Counted from the first letter of the stretch, positions 18,956 to 28,834 are shown. The stretch is 64,000 nt of DNA from Labedella endophytica (GCF_003990045.1 NZ_RZGZ01000003.1:1-64000), one strand, 5' to 3'. Program-made: numbers and translations. Notes: generated by a model from the letters alone, not told the origin.

Positions 18956-20259
18956 CGTTCCACCGTCGCGCGGCGGAACGTCCGAGCCAGGTCGGCATCC
19001 TCGCGGCGGCGATCCGCGGCGTCGTGGTCGCCTCCGCGCGCGGAGCGGATGCAACGATCGCGGCCTGGCGCCGCGTCGATGCGGTCGTCGAACCCCTCGG
19101 CTGGGTGGTCGTGGGGGTCGTCGGCGCGGCGTTCCTCGTCGGCTACGTCGCCGGCTGGGTCGAGCTCGTCGCGATCGCCTGGACGGGATCGGTCGTCCTC
19201 GCCGTGGCCGCGGTGTTCCTCATCGGACGGACGCGCCACGAGGCCACGATGACGCTGCCCGTCGGCCGCGTCGTCGTCGGCGAGCAGGCCGCCATCCAGC
19301 TCTCCGTCGCCAACCCGACCCGGCACCGGCTCGGGCGGGTGCGGGTCGAGGTCCCGGTGGGGGAGGCCGTCGCGGACTTCGCCGTCCCCGGTCTCGCCGT
19401 CGGCGCCCGCTTCGAGGACGTCTTCGTGATGACCGGGTCGAGGCGGGGGATCGTCCCGGTCGGGCCCGTCCGCACGATCCGTGCCGATCCGATCGGCATC
19501 GTCCGGCGTGAGCGCCGCTGGGACGAGCGCGTCGATCTGTACGTGCATCCCCGGACGATCCCGATCCCGAGCGTCAGCACGGGCTTCATCCGCGACCTCG
19601 AGGGCATCGCGACGAACGAGCTCACCGCGAGCGACCTGTCGTTCCACTCGATCCGCGAGTACGTGCCGGGCGACGAGCGACGCGCCATCCACTGGAGGAG
19701 CACGGCGAAGACGGGGCAGTACATGGTGCGGCAGTTCGAGGAGACCCGTCGCAGCCACCTCATGGTCGTCCTCGGTCTCCACCCGGATGAATTCGCGACC
19801 GAGGAGGAGTTCGAGATGGCGGTGAGCGTCACGGGGTCCCTCGGCGCCCGCGCGATAGCGGACGGGAGGGACGTCGCCGTCGTCGTGAGCGCGGTCGGCC
19901 GTCCCGGGGCCGTTCCCGCGCGCCCCGTCGAACATCTCGCGTCGCTCTCGCCCGTCCGCCTGCTCGACGACCTGTGCCGTGTCGATCCGTCCTCGACGGC
20001 ACTGCGTCTGGCCGACGTCGTACGTTTCGCCTCCGAGGGCGTCGCCGGGGTGTCCCTCGTGTTCCTCGTGTGCGGGTCGACCGCCACGGCCTCGTCCCTC
20101 AGCGCCGCGGCGGCGGCCCTCCCCCCGGGCGTCGCGATCGTCGCCGTCGTCTGCGATCCGGAGATCGTGCCGAGCATGCGCCGCATCGGCGCCCTCACCG
20201 TCGTCACCATCGGCTTCCTCGACGATCTGAGCAAGTCGCTCCTCCGGGCGGGGATGTGA
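18952..20259 (+). CDS. DUF58 domain membrane protein, copy 2
   Basis: 435 residues with two N-terminal membrane helices (~50-67, ~70-91) and the DUF58 signature near residue 233: REYVPGDERRAIHWRSTA, then MVRQFEETRRS. It is the paralogue of the protein at 4678-5940, and the two share topology and motif order. ATG at 18952 overlaps the moxR stop. The stop TGA at 20257-20259 overlaps the next ATG by one base, so translation of the three genes is coupled. Confidence 0.9.
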   Translation: MTFHRRAAERPSQVGILAAAIRGVVVASARGADATIAAWRRVDAVVEPLGWVVVGVVGAAFLVGYVAGWVELVAIAWTGSVVLAVAAVFLIGRTRHEATMTLPVGRVVVGEQAAIQLSVANPTRHRLGRVRVEVPVGEAVADFAVPGLAVGARFEDVFVMTGSRRGIVPVGPVRTIRADPIGIVRRERRWDERVDLYVHPRTIPIPSVSTGFIRDLEGIATNELTASDLSFHSIREYVPGDERRAIHWRSTAKTGQYMVRQFEETRRSHLMVVLGLHPDEFATEEEFEMAVSVTGSLGARAIADGRDVAVVVSAVGRPGAVPARPVEHLASLSPVRLLDDLCRVDPSSTALRLADVVRFASEGVAGVSLVFLVCGSTATASSLSAAAAALPPGVAIVAVVCDPEIVPSMRRIGALTVVTIGFLDDLSKSLLRAGM

Positions 20260-22616
20260 TGGCCGCGTCCCGGGGGCTCCCCGGTCGTCGTTACGTCGTG
20301 TGGACGCTCGTCGCGTCGACGGCGGCCGTCGCCGTCGCCGCCGCCGCGATGTGGCCGATCTACGAGTCCGCCGCCTTCGTCCGCGCGGGGATCGGTGCCC
20401 TGCTCGTCGGCCAGCTCATCGCAGTCGTCGGCGCCCGGCGTCGGTTCGGAGCGTGGTCCCTCGCTCTCCTGTCGCTCCTCGTGCTCGCCGTGATCGGCGT
20501 CCCCCTCGCCGTGCCGACGCAAGCGATCGGTGGCGTGCTGCCGTCCGCCGGGGGACTCGGCTCGCTCGCGGAGGGGTCGCTGCTGTCGTGGAAGCGACTG
20601 CTCACGATCGCGACGCCGGTCGGGGACTACCAAGCGCTCCTCGTGCCGGCCCTGCTCCTCGTCCTGGCCGCGACCGTGACGACGACATCGATCGCCCTCC
20701 GGGCGCGGGTCCCCGACCTCGCGACCGTCGTCCCCGTCCTGCTCCTCGTGGCCGGGATCGTGCTCGGTCCGGAACGACCGGTCCTGCCGGTCGCCACGGC
20801 CGTCGCGCTCGCCGCCGTCCTGCTCGCCTGGCTGACCGCTCTCCGCGAGAGACGGGCGGTGTCTCGGCTCGCCGAGATCGACGGGTCGGGCGGGTCGCTC
20901 GCACCGAGCCGAGGCGACCGCCGCCGGGGTGCGGTCTCGTCGGCCGTCTCCGCGCTCGCGGTCATCGCCGTCGCGACGGGAGCTGGCGCAGGTGCGGCCA
21001 TGCTCGTTCCGCCCGCATCCGATCGGGCGCTCGCCCGGAACGCCGTGGAGAGACCCTTCGATCCCCGGGACTACCCGAGCCCGCTCTCGACGTTCCGCGC
21101 CTACCACTCCCCGCAGCAGGCCGACGCCGTCATCCTCACGGCCGACGGTCTCGACGCGTCCCGGATCCGGCTCGCCGTCATGGACGATTTCGATGGAGTC
21201 GTGTGGCGCGTCGGGACGGCCGCGAATCCCTCCGACTCGGGCTCGTTCGAGCGGCTGCCGTTCCGGCTGGAGCCCACGGTCGCCGGCGACGTGTCGCTCA
21301 CGGAGGTGACGATCGGCTCGTACGACGGCGTCTGGCTCCCGGGGACCGGCTACCTCGGCTCCGTCGATTTCGCCGGCGACCGGCCGGCGGCGCTGTCCGA
21401 CTCGCTGTACTACAACGCGAACGCGGGGACGTCGGCCGTGACCGAGGGCCTCCGTTCCGGCGATGCGTACACGATCGACGCCGTCGAGCCCGCCGCCGCC
21501 GGTATCGACGAGATCGGCGAGCTCGTGCCCGCCCGGACGCCGACACGGCCGGGCGACTCGCCCGACGGACTGCTCGACTTCCTCGACCGGTTCACGACGC
21601 CGGGCGCCACACCGGGGGAGGACCTCGAAGCCGTCCTCGCCGGCCTCGGTTCCGTGGGCTACATCAGCCACGGGGTGGGGGAGGACGAGCCGAGGAGTCC
21701 GTCGGGCCACGGGCTGGATCGGTTGTCTGCGCTGCTCTCCGACACGCCGATGGTGGGCGACGGCGAGCAGTACGCCTCGTTCGCGGCGCTCGCCGCCCGC
21801 CAGCTCGGCTTCCCGTCGCGCGTGGTCATGGGGTTCTCCCTCGACGAGGACCTCGAGGAAGCGACGTCCGGTCCCGTCGCGTTCACAGGCTCCGACGTCG
21901 CCGCCTGGATCGAGATCGAGGTGGCGGGTCGCGGTTGGGTCGCCGTCGACCCGACGCCGGAGGACCGGCCGGTGCCCGAGGTGGAAACCGAGGACCCTTC
22001 CCTGATCGCGCGGCCCTATCCCGACCTGCAGCCCGAGGTCGAGGAGGAGCCCGATCGGAGCGAGCAGACCGCGCCGGACTCGAGCGAACCGGAGGAGGAA
22101 CCCGTGATCGATCCGTTCCTCGCCGCGCTCGTCCAGATCGCGCGCGTGTTGTCCTGGCTCGTCATCGTGCTCGCGCTGGCGCTCTCCCCGTTCATCGCCG
22201 TCATCGCGGCGAAGGCCCGTCGGCGCTCGTTGCGCCGCCGCACGACGGATCCTGAGGAACGGGTCGTGGCCGGGTGGCGAGAGTTCCGAGACGCCGTGAT
22301 CGACCACGGCATCGAACCCCCGCCCGCGTCCACCCGCCACGAGGTCGCGACGCTTCACGGGTCGAGGGGCGCCCATCGACTCGCGGTGCTCGCCGATCGA
22401 GTGACGTACTCGACGCTGCCGTCCACCGACGAGGACGCGGATCGCGCCTGGCGGCTGGTCGACGACCTCCGGCGTGCGCTCGGCTCCCGGGTCGATCGTC
22501 GCGGGCGCCTCCTGGCGCTCGTCTCCCTCCGATCCCTCGGCCTGCGTCGGGGCCGCTCGACACCGGCACGGAACGCACCTCGGCGCCCCGGCACCCGGAC
22601 GGAGGGGGACGGATGA
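20259..22616 (+). CDS. Multi-pass membrane protein with degenerate transglutaminase fold, copy 2
   Basis: 785 residues: a cluster of membrane helices in the first ~250, an extracytoplasmic transglutaminase-like region, a membrane helix near 625-650, and a cytoplasmic tail. Residues at the catalytic sites are Gly502 in GDGEQYA (Cys expected), Ala548 in DVAAWIEI (His expected) and Asp564 in WVAVDPTP (retained). Thus, as in copy 1, the catalytic pair is lost, while the structural context around it is kept. The conserved PFDPRDYPSPLSTFR segment after the last N-terminal helix mirrors PFDPVDYPSPLAGFR in copy 1. The stop overlaps the next ATG. Confidence 0.87.
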   Translation: MAASRGLPGRRYVVWTLVASTAAVAVAAAAMWPIYESAAFVRAGIGALLVGQLIAVVGARRRFGAWSLALLSLLVLAVIGVPLAVPTQAIGGVLPSAGGLGSLAEGSLLSWKRLLTIATPVGDYQALLVPALLLVLAATVTTTSIALRARVPDLATVVPVLLLVAGIVLGPERPVLPVATAVALAAVLLAWLTALRERRAVSRLAEIDGSGGSLAPSRGDRRRGAVSSAVSALAVIAVATGAGAGAAMLVPPASDRALARNAVERPFDPRDYPSPLSTFRAYHSPQQADAVILTADGLDASRIRLAVMDDFDGVVWRVGTAANPSDSGSFERLPFRLEPTVAGDVSLTEVTIGSYDGVWLPGTGYLGSVDFAGDRPAALSDSLYYNANAGTSAVTEGLRSGDAYTIDAVEPAAAGIDEIGELVPARTPTRPGDSPDGLLDFLDRFTTPGATPGEDLEAVLAGLGSVGYISHGVGEDEPRSPSGHGLDRLSALLSDTPMVGDGEQYASFAALAARQLGFPSRVVMGFSLDEDLEEATSGPVAFTGSDVAAWIEIEVAGRGWVAVDPTPEDRPVPEVETEDPSLIARPYPDLQPEVEEEPDRSEQTAPDSSEPEEEPVIDPFLAALVQIARVLSWLVIVLALALSPFIAVIAAKARRRSLRRRTTDPEERVVAGWREFRDAVIDHGIEPPPASTRHEVATLHGSRGAHRLAVLADRVTYSTLPSTDEDADRAWRLVDDLRRALGSRVDRRGRLLALVSLRSLGLRRGRSTPARNAPRRPGTRTEGDG

Positions 22617-23143
22617 CCGCCGACGACCTCCCGGGACCCGCCGCCGATGAGGCCGGCCGTCGTCGGATGGACCGGGACACCGTCTTCGCGGTGTTCGCGG
22701 CCGTGCTCTACCTCGCTCTTCTCGTGTGCGCGTTCGGTTTCGTGAGCCTCCTCGCCGACGTGGACGTGGTCTCGAGGGAGGGTACGGGCAGGTTCGTCGG
22801 TCCCGCGATGGTCGCGACGGCCGTCGTCGTCGTCCTCGTGGCCCTCGTCCGCGAGGCGAGGAGACCCCGCCGGACCACCGATCGCGTCGTCCGCTGGCCG
22901 CTCGTCATCGGGCTCGGTGCCGCGCTCGGCTTCACGGGTGCCGGGGTGGTGATCGTCGCCGTCGAGTCCGGCCGCTGGTTCGATGGAGTCGTGTTCGCCT
23001 CGTCGACGCTCATGTCCGCCTTCCCCTGGATCGCCGGCGGCCTCGCGGCCGTGGTCGTCGTCGCATTCGGTCTCGTGACGACCGAAGCCACATCGCCCCG
23101 CCCTCGCTGGCCGTGGGAGCGGGAGGACGAGGAGGAATGGTGA
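22613..23143 (+). CDS. Small four-helix membrane protein, unknown function
   Basis: 176 residues with four predicted membrane helices (~24-46, 63-80, 97-117, 128-152) and a charged C-terminus ending in an acidic WEREDEEEW stretch. The ATG overlaps the TGA of the transglutaminase-fold gene by four bases, so it belongs to the same transcription unit. No counterpart follows copy 1 of that gene. I do not recognise the family. Confidence 0.75.
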   Translation: MTADDLPGPAADEAGRRRMDRDTVFAVFAAVLYLALLVCAFGFVSLLADVDVVSREGTGRFVGPAMVATAVVVVLVALVREARRPRRTTDRVVRWPLVIGLGAALGFTGAGVVIVAVESGRWFDGVVFASSTLMSAFPWIAGGLAAVVVVAFGLVTTEATSPRPRWPWEREDEEEW

Positions 23144-23204
23144 TCACCGCGCCGTCCGGGAGAACCTCCCACCGCCGCGGTCACCGCGGCACTACGGTGT
23201 AGCC

Positions 23205-23849
23205 ATGGAGCGGTCCCTCGAGACGACCGTGGCGCAGGCCGTGGACGCGTGGTTGCGGTGGCTGCCGCGATGGCGCCCGTCCACCACGCGTGGGCGGACG
23301 AGACTGTGCCGCCGCTGCTTCGGATCCCCGGTGGTCGCGGCCGCCGGTCTCGACACGGATGTGCCGCACGCCGTGCAGCACGGACTGTCGACGCGCATGA
23401 AGACCATCGTCGACGCCGTCGTCGACGAGTACACGGAACGCAACCTCCCATTGCTCCATAAGGAACTCCTCGAGTCCGAACGTCGGAAGGCGGCCGGGTA
23501 CCGCCCGGATCAGGGCCTCGATCCCGAGTTCGACGGCCTCCCCCTCGACCCCGATCCCGAGCCGGGGGAGCCCTACCTGTTCACGTTCGCGGAACTCGCC
23601 GGCGGATCCGATGCGGGTCAGACCCCGCCCCCGCGCGAGCTGTCCGACGAGGAGAAGCAAGCGCTCCGGACGGAGCTGCGGTTGGCGGACGAGTGCGCAG
23701 GTCACGCCGGCCGGCTCGTGTGCATCGCCCTCGAGGAGCACAGGGGACGGATCGCGGCGGGCATCGAGCGCTACGTGGAGCCGCAGGTCGAGGCGCTCCT
23801 CGCCGACCTCGCCGGAAACCTCGATACGCCGCCGTCCGGGTGGGGATGA
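23205..23849 (+). CDS. Hypothetical cytoplasmic protein
   Basis: 214 residues with no signal peptide or membrane helix. It has a cysteine pair (LCRRC, near residue 34), a helical charged N-terminal half, an acidic Pro-rich centre (PLDPDPEPGEP) and a helical C-terminus. I recognise no family. A TACGGT hexamer ends 6 bases before the ATG, which would give a leaderless transcript; no convincing -35 is seen. It is separated from the upstream module by 61 bases and may be independently expressed. Confidence 0.65.
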   Translation: MERSLETTVAQAVDAWLRWLPRWRPSTTRGRTRLCRRCFGSPVVAAAGLDTDVPHAVQHGLSTRMKTIVDAVVDEYTERNLPLLHKELLESERRKAAGYRPDQGLDPEFDGLPLDPDPEPGEPYLFTFAELAGGSDAGQTPPPRELSDEEKQALRTELRLADECAGHAGRLVCIALEEHRGRIAAGIERYVEPQVEALLADLAGNLDTPPSGWG

Positions 23850-23937
23850 TCGCAGGCCGGGACGGGTAGTCCTGCCCCTGGCCGTATGTCGTCCGCTCGC
23901 TAGACTGGCGAGGTCGCATCGACGAAGGGGCAAGGGA

Positions 23938-25356
23938 ATGTCGAATCCGCCGGGACCGTATCCGCAGGGCCAGCCGCCGTACCCGTATGGGCAGCAGGGG
24001 CAGCCGGGCCAGCAGCCCCCGTTCCCGCCGGGCCAGCAGCCCCAGGGTCAGCCGCCGTACCCTCAGGGTCAGCCTCAGGGTCAGCCGCCGCAGCAGCCGC
24101 CGTACCCTCAGGGTCAGCCGCAGGGTCAGCCGCCGTACCCCCAGGGTCAGCCTCAGGGTCAGCCGCCGCAGCAGCCCCCGTACACTCATGGTCAGCCCCA
24201 GGGTCAGCCGCCGTATCAGGGTCCGCCGCAGCAGCAGCCGACCCCCTCCCCGACCCAGGCCTATGCGACCACGGATCACACGGCGCCCCCGCAGCCCTAC
24301 GCCCAGACCGCGTCGCCGGAGCGGAAGCCCCGGCGTCGGGGGCGGATCATCGGGCTCGTCGCCGGGGTGGTCGTCCTCCTGCTCCTCATCGCCGGTGGGA
24401 TCGTCGGAAACATCGTCGGCACCCAGGCCAACGCCCCGGAGCGGGAGGTCGAGGAGTACCTCGATGCGCTCGTCGACGGTGACGCCGAGACGGCTCTCGC
24501 CGTCTCGAACGCCGACGTCGGCGACACGGGTGTCCTCCTGACGAACGACGTGTACGGCGAGGTCGACGACCGGATCTCTGGCTATGAGATCGGGGAGACG
24601 ACCATCACGGGGGACACCGCGGAGGTCGCGGTCTCCGTCTCGCAGGGCGATGAGGCCTTCGACACCACGTTCACCCTGGACAAGGCGGGGAAGGCGTACG
24701 TCGTCTTCGACACCTGGAGCCTCCAGGCTCCCGAGCTCGGGCTCGTCGGCTATTCCGTGACGGGTCCCGAGGACACGGCGGTCGTCGTGTCGGGCGTCGA
24801 CACGAGCGCCGTCCCCGCTGCCGAGAGCGGCTCCGTCGAGCTCCCCGCCCTGCCCGGCACCTACACCGTCGCGCTCGCCGGGGACTCCGAGTACCTCCAG
24901 GCGGAGCCCCTGACCGTCGCGGTGACGGGTTTCGGCGCCGATGCGGTCACGAGCCTCAACGCCGAGGGCGAGGAGGCGACCGCTCTCACGGTCACCCTGA
25001 CCGACACCGCGATGGAGGCGGGAGAGGCGGCCGTCGATGCCTACCTTGACGGTTGCGCGGCCTCGACCGACTTCCGCCCGGACGGCTGCCCGTTCACCGC
25101 ACAGGGCGAGACCCCCGGTTACGAGTACTCGAACTGCGTCTGGACCCTCGAGTCGCGACCGACCTTCACGGTCGGTCAGTACGACGACGGCCAGTGGCCG
25201 GTGTCGACGGAGAGCTCCGGCTCCGCGAGCCTCGAGTGCGACGTGCGCGACCCGGGTACGGGAGCGTCGGGAACGGCCACGGCCGGCCCGATGAGCGTCG
25301 ACGTGGGTGGCGCGATCACCGCGTTCGGCGAGGACGGCGCGACCTACGCGCCCTGA
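23938..25356 (+). CDS. Pro/Gln-repeat membrane-anchored protein
   Basis: 472 residues started at the ATG preceded by AAGGGA. Residues 1-~115 are Pro/Gln/Gly/Tyr repeats (PYPQGQPQGQPPQQ type), encoded by a ~78-bp unit present nearly twice (about 24050-24210). A basic segment and a single membrane helix (~135-160) follow, then ~310 extracytoplasmic residues. The first of these (EREVEEYLDALVDGD) resembles the small helical domains common in actinobacterial lipoprotein-like proteins. The C-terminal part contains four cysteines. Topology (disordered tail inside, folded domain outside) is inferred. A TAGACT hexamer at 23901-23906 is a probable -10. The protein has no recognised enzymatic role. Confidence 0.75.
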   Translation: MSNPPGPYPQGQPPYPYGQQGQPGQQPPFPPGQQPQGQPPYPQGQPQGQPPQQPPYPQGQPQGQPPYPQGQPQGQPPQQPPYTHGQPQGQPPYQGPPQQQPTPSPTQAYATTDHTAPPQPYAQTASPERKPRRRGRIIGLVAGVVVLLLLIAGGIVGNIVGTQANAPEREVEEYLDALVDGDAETALAVSNADVGDTGVLLTNDVYGEVDDRISGYEIGETTITGDTAEVAVSVSQGDEAFDTTFTLDKAGKAYVVFDTWSLQAPELGLVGYSVTGPEDTAVVVSGVDTSAVPAAESGSVELPALPGTYTVALAGDSEYLQAEPLTVAVTGFGADAVTSLNAEGEEATALTVTLTDTAMEAGEAAVDAYLDGCAASTDFRPDGCPFTAQGETPGYEYSNCVWTLESRPTFTVGQYDDGQWPVSTESSGSASLECDVRDPGTGASGTATAGPMSVDVGGAITAFGEDGATYAP

Positions 25357-25372
25357 CGCCCTTCGTTCCCCT

Positions 25373-25404
25373 CACGGCCCCGCTCCGGCGGGGCCGTGTT
25401 GTTT
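25373..25404 (+). terminator. Intrinsic terminator after the Pro/Gln-repeat gene
   Basis: A perfect 11-bp stem (25373-25383 with 25388-25398) with loop TCCG, followed by TTGTTT. It overlaps the -35 of the str operon promoter. Confidence 0.75.
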
Positions 25405-25431
25405 GACCGGCGCTCCGGTGCCGACTACACT
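25403..25431 (+). promoter_or_regulatory. Promoter of the str operon
   Basis: TTGACC, 17-base spacer, TACACT. This leaves a ~275-nt leader before rpsL. The leader (25432-25709) contains no gene; a small hairpin GAACC/GGTTC is visible around 25523-25540. Confidence 0.7.
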
Positions 25432-25709
25432 TGACCGGGTGTGCGCTTCGGTGCACCGGTGTGCCGTGCCCGAAAGGTCGTAGCCGCCGGATCGTGCCGC
25501 ATCGCGCTCTCCCAGGGACTCTGAACCGCTCACGTGGTTCGAGACGCCCCCACGGCATACCCACCACACAACAGGTCCTCGAATCCTCGAGGCCCGGTGG
25601 GTCCAATTGAACTCGTCGCGCGAGCGGCGGTCCTCGTGATGCGAGAGACCTCCACTGCGGCGAATGCGCGAAATCCGCTGTCACCGTGCAGCATTATCAA
25701 GGAGAAGAA

Positions 25710-26078
25710 GTGCCAACCATTCAGCAGTTGGTCCGCAAGGGCCGGTCGCCGAAGGTCTCGAAGACCAAGGCTCCCGCCCTCAAGGCCAACCCGCAGCAGC
25801 GCGGCGTGTGCACCCGTGTGTACACGACCACGCCCAAGAAGCCGAACTCGGCGATGCGCAAGGTCGCTCGTGTGAAGCTGTCCAACGGGACCGAGGTCAC
25901 GGCCTACATTCCCGGCGAGGGTCACAACCTCCAGGAGCACTCGATGGTGCTCGTCCGCGGCGGTCGTGTGAAGGACCTCCCCGGCGTCCGCTACAAGATC
26001 GTCCGTGGAGCGCTCGACACGCAGGCCGTGAAGAACCGCAAGCAGGCCCGTAGCCGCTACGGCGCGAAGAAGGGTTAA
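25710..26078 (+). CDS. rpsL: 30S ribosomal protein S12
   Basis: 122 residues with the usual S12 sequence from [11 protein letters not shown] to the basic C-terminus. I use the GTG at 25710, since AAGGAG lies just upstream and longer in-frame starts add residues foreign to the family. Lys43 (in TTPKKPNS) and Lys88 (in [10 protein letters not shown]) are present, the wild-type state at the classic streptomycin-resistance positions. It is the first gene of the str operon; rpsG begins 5 bases after its stop. Confidence 0.98.
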   Translation: MPTIQQLVRKGRSPKVSKTKAPALKANPQQRGVCTRVYTTTPKKPNSAMRKVARVKLSNGTEVTAYIPGEGHNLQEHSMVLVRGGRVKDLPGVRYKIVRGALDTQAVKNRKQARSRYGAKKG

Positions 26079-26083
26079 GCACA

Positions 26084-26554
26084 ATGCCTCGTAAAGGACC
26101 CGCTCCCAAGCGCCCCGTCGTCGCCGATCCGGTGTACGGCGCCCCCGTGGTGAGCCAGCTCGTCAACAAGATCCTCCTCGACGGCAAGAAGGGCCTCGCC
26201 GAGCGCATCGTGTACGACGCGCTCGCCGGTGTCTCGTCGAAGAACGGTCAGGATGCCGTCGTCACGCTGAAGAAGGCGCTCGACAACGTCCGCCCGACCC
26301 TCGAGGTCAAGAGCCGCCGCGTCGGTGGCTCGACCTACCAGGTGCCCGTCGAGGTCAAGCCCCACCGGGCGAACACCCTCGCCCTCCGCTGGCTCGTGAG
26401 CTACGCGAAGGGTCGTCGTGAGAAGACCATGACCGAGCGCCTCACCAACGAGATCCTCGACGCATCAAACGGCCTCGGTGCCGCGGTCAAGCGCCGCGAA
26501 GACACCCACAAGATGGCCGAGTCGAACAAGGCATTCGCGCACTACCGCTGGTAG
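26084..26554 (+). CDS. rpsG: 30S ribosomal protein S7
   Basis: 156 residues, the standard length, beginning [11 protein letters not shown]7 nucleates assembly of the 30S head and in many bacteria represses its own operon. It lies between rpsL and fusA, the canonical str order. A 78-base gap precedes fusA. Confidence 0.98.
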   Translation: MPRKGPAPKRPVVADPVYGAPVVSQLVNKILLDGKKGLAERIVYDALAGVSSKNGQDAVVTLKKALDNVRPTLEVKSRRVGGSTYQVPVEVKPHRANTLALRWLVSYAKGRREKTMTERLTNEILDASNGLGAAVKRREDTHKMAESNKAFAHYRW

Positions 26555-26632
26555 TCGTGATTCGGGGGTCGGCATTCATGTCGACCCCCGACCTCGTTCG
26601 CATTCGAACCCCAACTTCCCGGAGGAATACCC

Positions 26633-28747
26633 GTGGCACAAGACGTGCTCACCGACCTGAACAAGGTCCGCAACATCGGCATCATGGCTCACATCGATGC
26701 CGGCAAGACCACCACCACCGAGCGCATCCTGTTCTACACGGGTATCACCCACAAGATCGGCGAAGTGCACGACGGCGCGGCGACGATGGACTGGATGGCG
26801 CAGGAGCAGGAGCGCGGCATCACGATCACGTCCGCCGCGACGACCTGTTTCTGGAACAAGAACCAGATCAACATCATCGACACGCCCGGCCACGTGGACT
26901 TCACCGTCGAGGTGGAGCGTTCGCTCCGCGTCCTCGACGGCGCCGTCGCCGTGTTCGACGGCAAGGAGGGCGTCGAGCCCCAGTCGGAGACGGTCTGGCG
27001 TCAGGCCGACAAGTACGACGTACCGCGCATCTGCTTCGTCAACAAGATGGACAAGCTCGGTGCCGACTTCTACTTCACGGTCGACACGATCATCAAGCGC
27101 CTCGGCGCCAAGCCCCTCGTGATCCAGCTGCCCATCGGTGCTGAGAGCAACTTCGAGGGCGTCGTCGACCTCGTCGAGATGCGCGCGCTCACGTGGCGCG
27201 GCGACTCGAAGGGTGACGTCGAGCTCGGTGCCAAGTACGAGATCGAGGAGATCCCCGAGGACCTCAAGGAGAAGGCGGCCGAGTACCGGCAGCTGCTCCT
27301 CGAGACCGTCGCGGAGACCGATGACGAGCTGCTCGAGAAGTTCTTCGCCGGCGAGGAGCTCGCCGTCGCCGAGATCAAGGGCGCCATCCGGAAGCTCACG
27401 GTCAACAGCGAGATCTACCCCGTGCTCTGCGGCTCCGCCTTCAAGAACCGCGGCGTGCAGCCGATGCTCGACGCCGTCGTGGACTACCTCCCGTCGCCGC
27501 TCGACGTCCCCGCCGTCGAGGGTCACGACGTGAAGGACGAAGAGAAGATCGTCCTGCGCCACCCGGACTCGACCGAGCCGTTCTCGGCTCTCGCGTTCAA
27601 GGTCGCCGTGCACCCCTTCTTCGGTCGCCTCACCTACGTCCGGGTCTACTCGGGCCGGGTCGACTCCGGTGCCCAGGTCATCAACTCGACCAAGGGCAAG
27701 AAGGAGCGCATCGGCAAGATCTTCCAGATGCACGCCAACAAGGAGAACCCGGTCGACGCTGTCACCGCCGGTCACATCTACGCGGTCATCGGACTCAAGG
27801 ACACGACCACGGGTGACACCCTGTGCGACCCCACGAGCCAGGTCGTCCTCGAGTCGATGACGTTCCCCGAGCCCGTCATCGAGGTCGCGATCGAGCCGAA
27901 GACGAAGGCCGACCAGGAGAAGCTCTCCGTCGCCATCCAGAAGCTCGCCGAAGAGGACCCGACGTTCCGCGTCGAGCAGAACGCCGAGACCGGCCAGACC
28001 GTCATCAAGGGCATGGGCGAGCTCCACCTCGACATCCTCGTGGACCGCATGAAGCGCGAGTTCCACGTGGAGGCGAACGTCGGAAAGCCCCAGGTGGCCT
28101 ACCGCGAGACGATCCGCAAGGCCGTCGAGCGTCACGACTTCACCCACAAGAAGCAGACCGGTGGATCCGGGCAGTTCGCGAAGATCCAGTTCGCGATCGA
28201 GCCCATGGAGGTCACCGCCGAGTCGACCTACGAGTTCGTCAACAAGGTCTCCGGTGGTCGCATCCCGCGCGAGTACATCCCCTCCGTCGACCAGGGCTTC
28301 CGCGACGCGCTGAACGTCGGCATCCTCGCCGGATACCCCATGGTGGGCGTCAAGGCGACCCTGCTCGATGGTGCGGCGCACGACGTCGACTCCTCGGAGA
28401 TGGCGTTCAAGATCGCCGGTTCCATGGGCTTCAAGGAGGCGGCTCGCAAGGCGAGCCCCGTCATCCTCGAACCGCTCATGGCCGTCGAGGTGCGCACGCC
28501 CGAGGAGTACATGGGCGACGTCATCGGCGACCTGAACTCCCGGCGCGGCCAGATCCAGTCCATGGAGGACGCCTCCGGCGTCAAGGTCGTCCGGGCCAAT
28601 GTCCCCCTCTCGGAGATGTTCGGTTACATCGGTGATCTGCGGTCGAAGACCTCGGGTCGCGCGGTGTTCTCGATGACGTTCGAGAGCTACGCTGAGGTTC
28701 CCAAGGCTGTCGCCGAGGAGATCGTCCAGAAGGGCAAGGGCGAGTAA
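26633..28747 (+). CDS. fusA: Elongation factor G
   Basis: 704 residues with GTPase motifs [13 protein letters not shown] (G1), DTPGHVDF (G3) and NKMD (G4). EF-G drives ribosomal translocation and, with RRF, recycling. GTG start after GGAGGAA. Full length for the family. Confidence 0.98.
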   Translation: MAQDVLTDLNKVRNIGIMAHIDAGKTTTTERILFYTGITHKIGEVHDGAATMDWMAQEQERGITITSAATTCFWNKNQINIIDTPGHVDFTVEVERSLRVLDGAVAVFDGKEGVEPQSETVWRQADKYDVPRICFVNKMDKLGADFYFTVDTIIKRLGAKPLVIQLPIGAESNFEGVVDLVEMRALTWRGDSKGDVELGAKYEIEEIPEDLKEKAAEYRQLLLETVAETDDELLEKFFAGEELAVAEIKGAIRKLTVNSEIYPVLCGSAFKNRGVQPMLDAVVDYLPSPLDVPAVEGHDVKDEEKIVLRHPDSTEPFSALAFKVAVHPFFGRLTYVRVYSGRVDSGAQVINSTKGKKERIGKIFQMHANKENPVDAVTAGHIYAVIGLKDTTTGDTLCDPTSQVVLESMTFPEPVIEVAIEPKTKADQEKLSVAIQKLAEEDPTFRVEQNAETGQTVIKGMGELHLDILVDRMKREFHVEANVGKPQVAYRETIRKAVERHDFTHKKQTGGSGQFAKIQFAIEPMEVTAESTYEFVNKVSGGRIPREYIPSVDQGFRDALNVGILAGYPMVGVKATLLDGAAHDVDSSEMAFKIAGSMGFKEAARKASPVILEPLMAVEVRTPEEYMGDVIGDLNSRRGQIQSMEDASGVKVVRANVPLSEMFGYIGDLRSKTSGRAVFSMTFESYAEVPKAVAEEIVQKGKGE

Positions 28748-28804
28748 TTCGCCCGGAGGGCTCCCCGCGCACACGGTGCGGGTCACGCAGTGTGATCCGT
28801 GCAG

Positions 28805-28834
28805 TGTGACGTCGCGGGGAGACCCTTGTAACAT
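28805..28834 (+). promoter_or_regulatory. Candidate internal promoter for tuf
   Basis: TGTGAC, 18-base spacer, TAACAT in the 164-base fusA-tuf gap. The -10 is good, the -35 weak. The direct repeat GCAGTGTGA occurs twice here (about 28779 and 28802). Confidence 0.4.

Noticed and set aside
19143-22376. Minus-strand open frame of over 1,000 codons
   Set aside because: It is antisense to the DUF58 and transglutaminase-fold genes, which have recognisable motifs and coupled starts. The composition is non-protein-like.
23611-23937. Upstream extension of the Pro/Gln-repeat protein
   Set aside because: It would overlap the preceding gene out of frame, and the ATG at 23938 has AAGGGA and a TAGACT -10 suitably placed upstream.
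26576-28834. Minus-strand open frame opposite fusA
   Set aside because: EF-G on the plus strand is unmistakable; the antisense frame is a product of GC bias.
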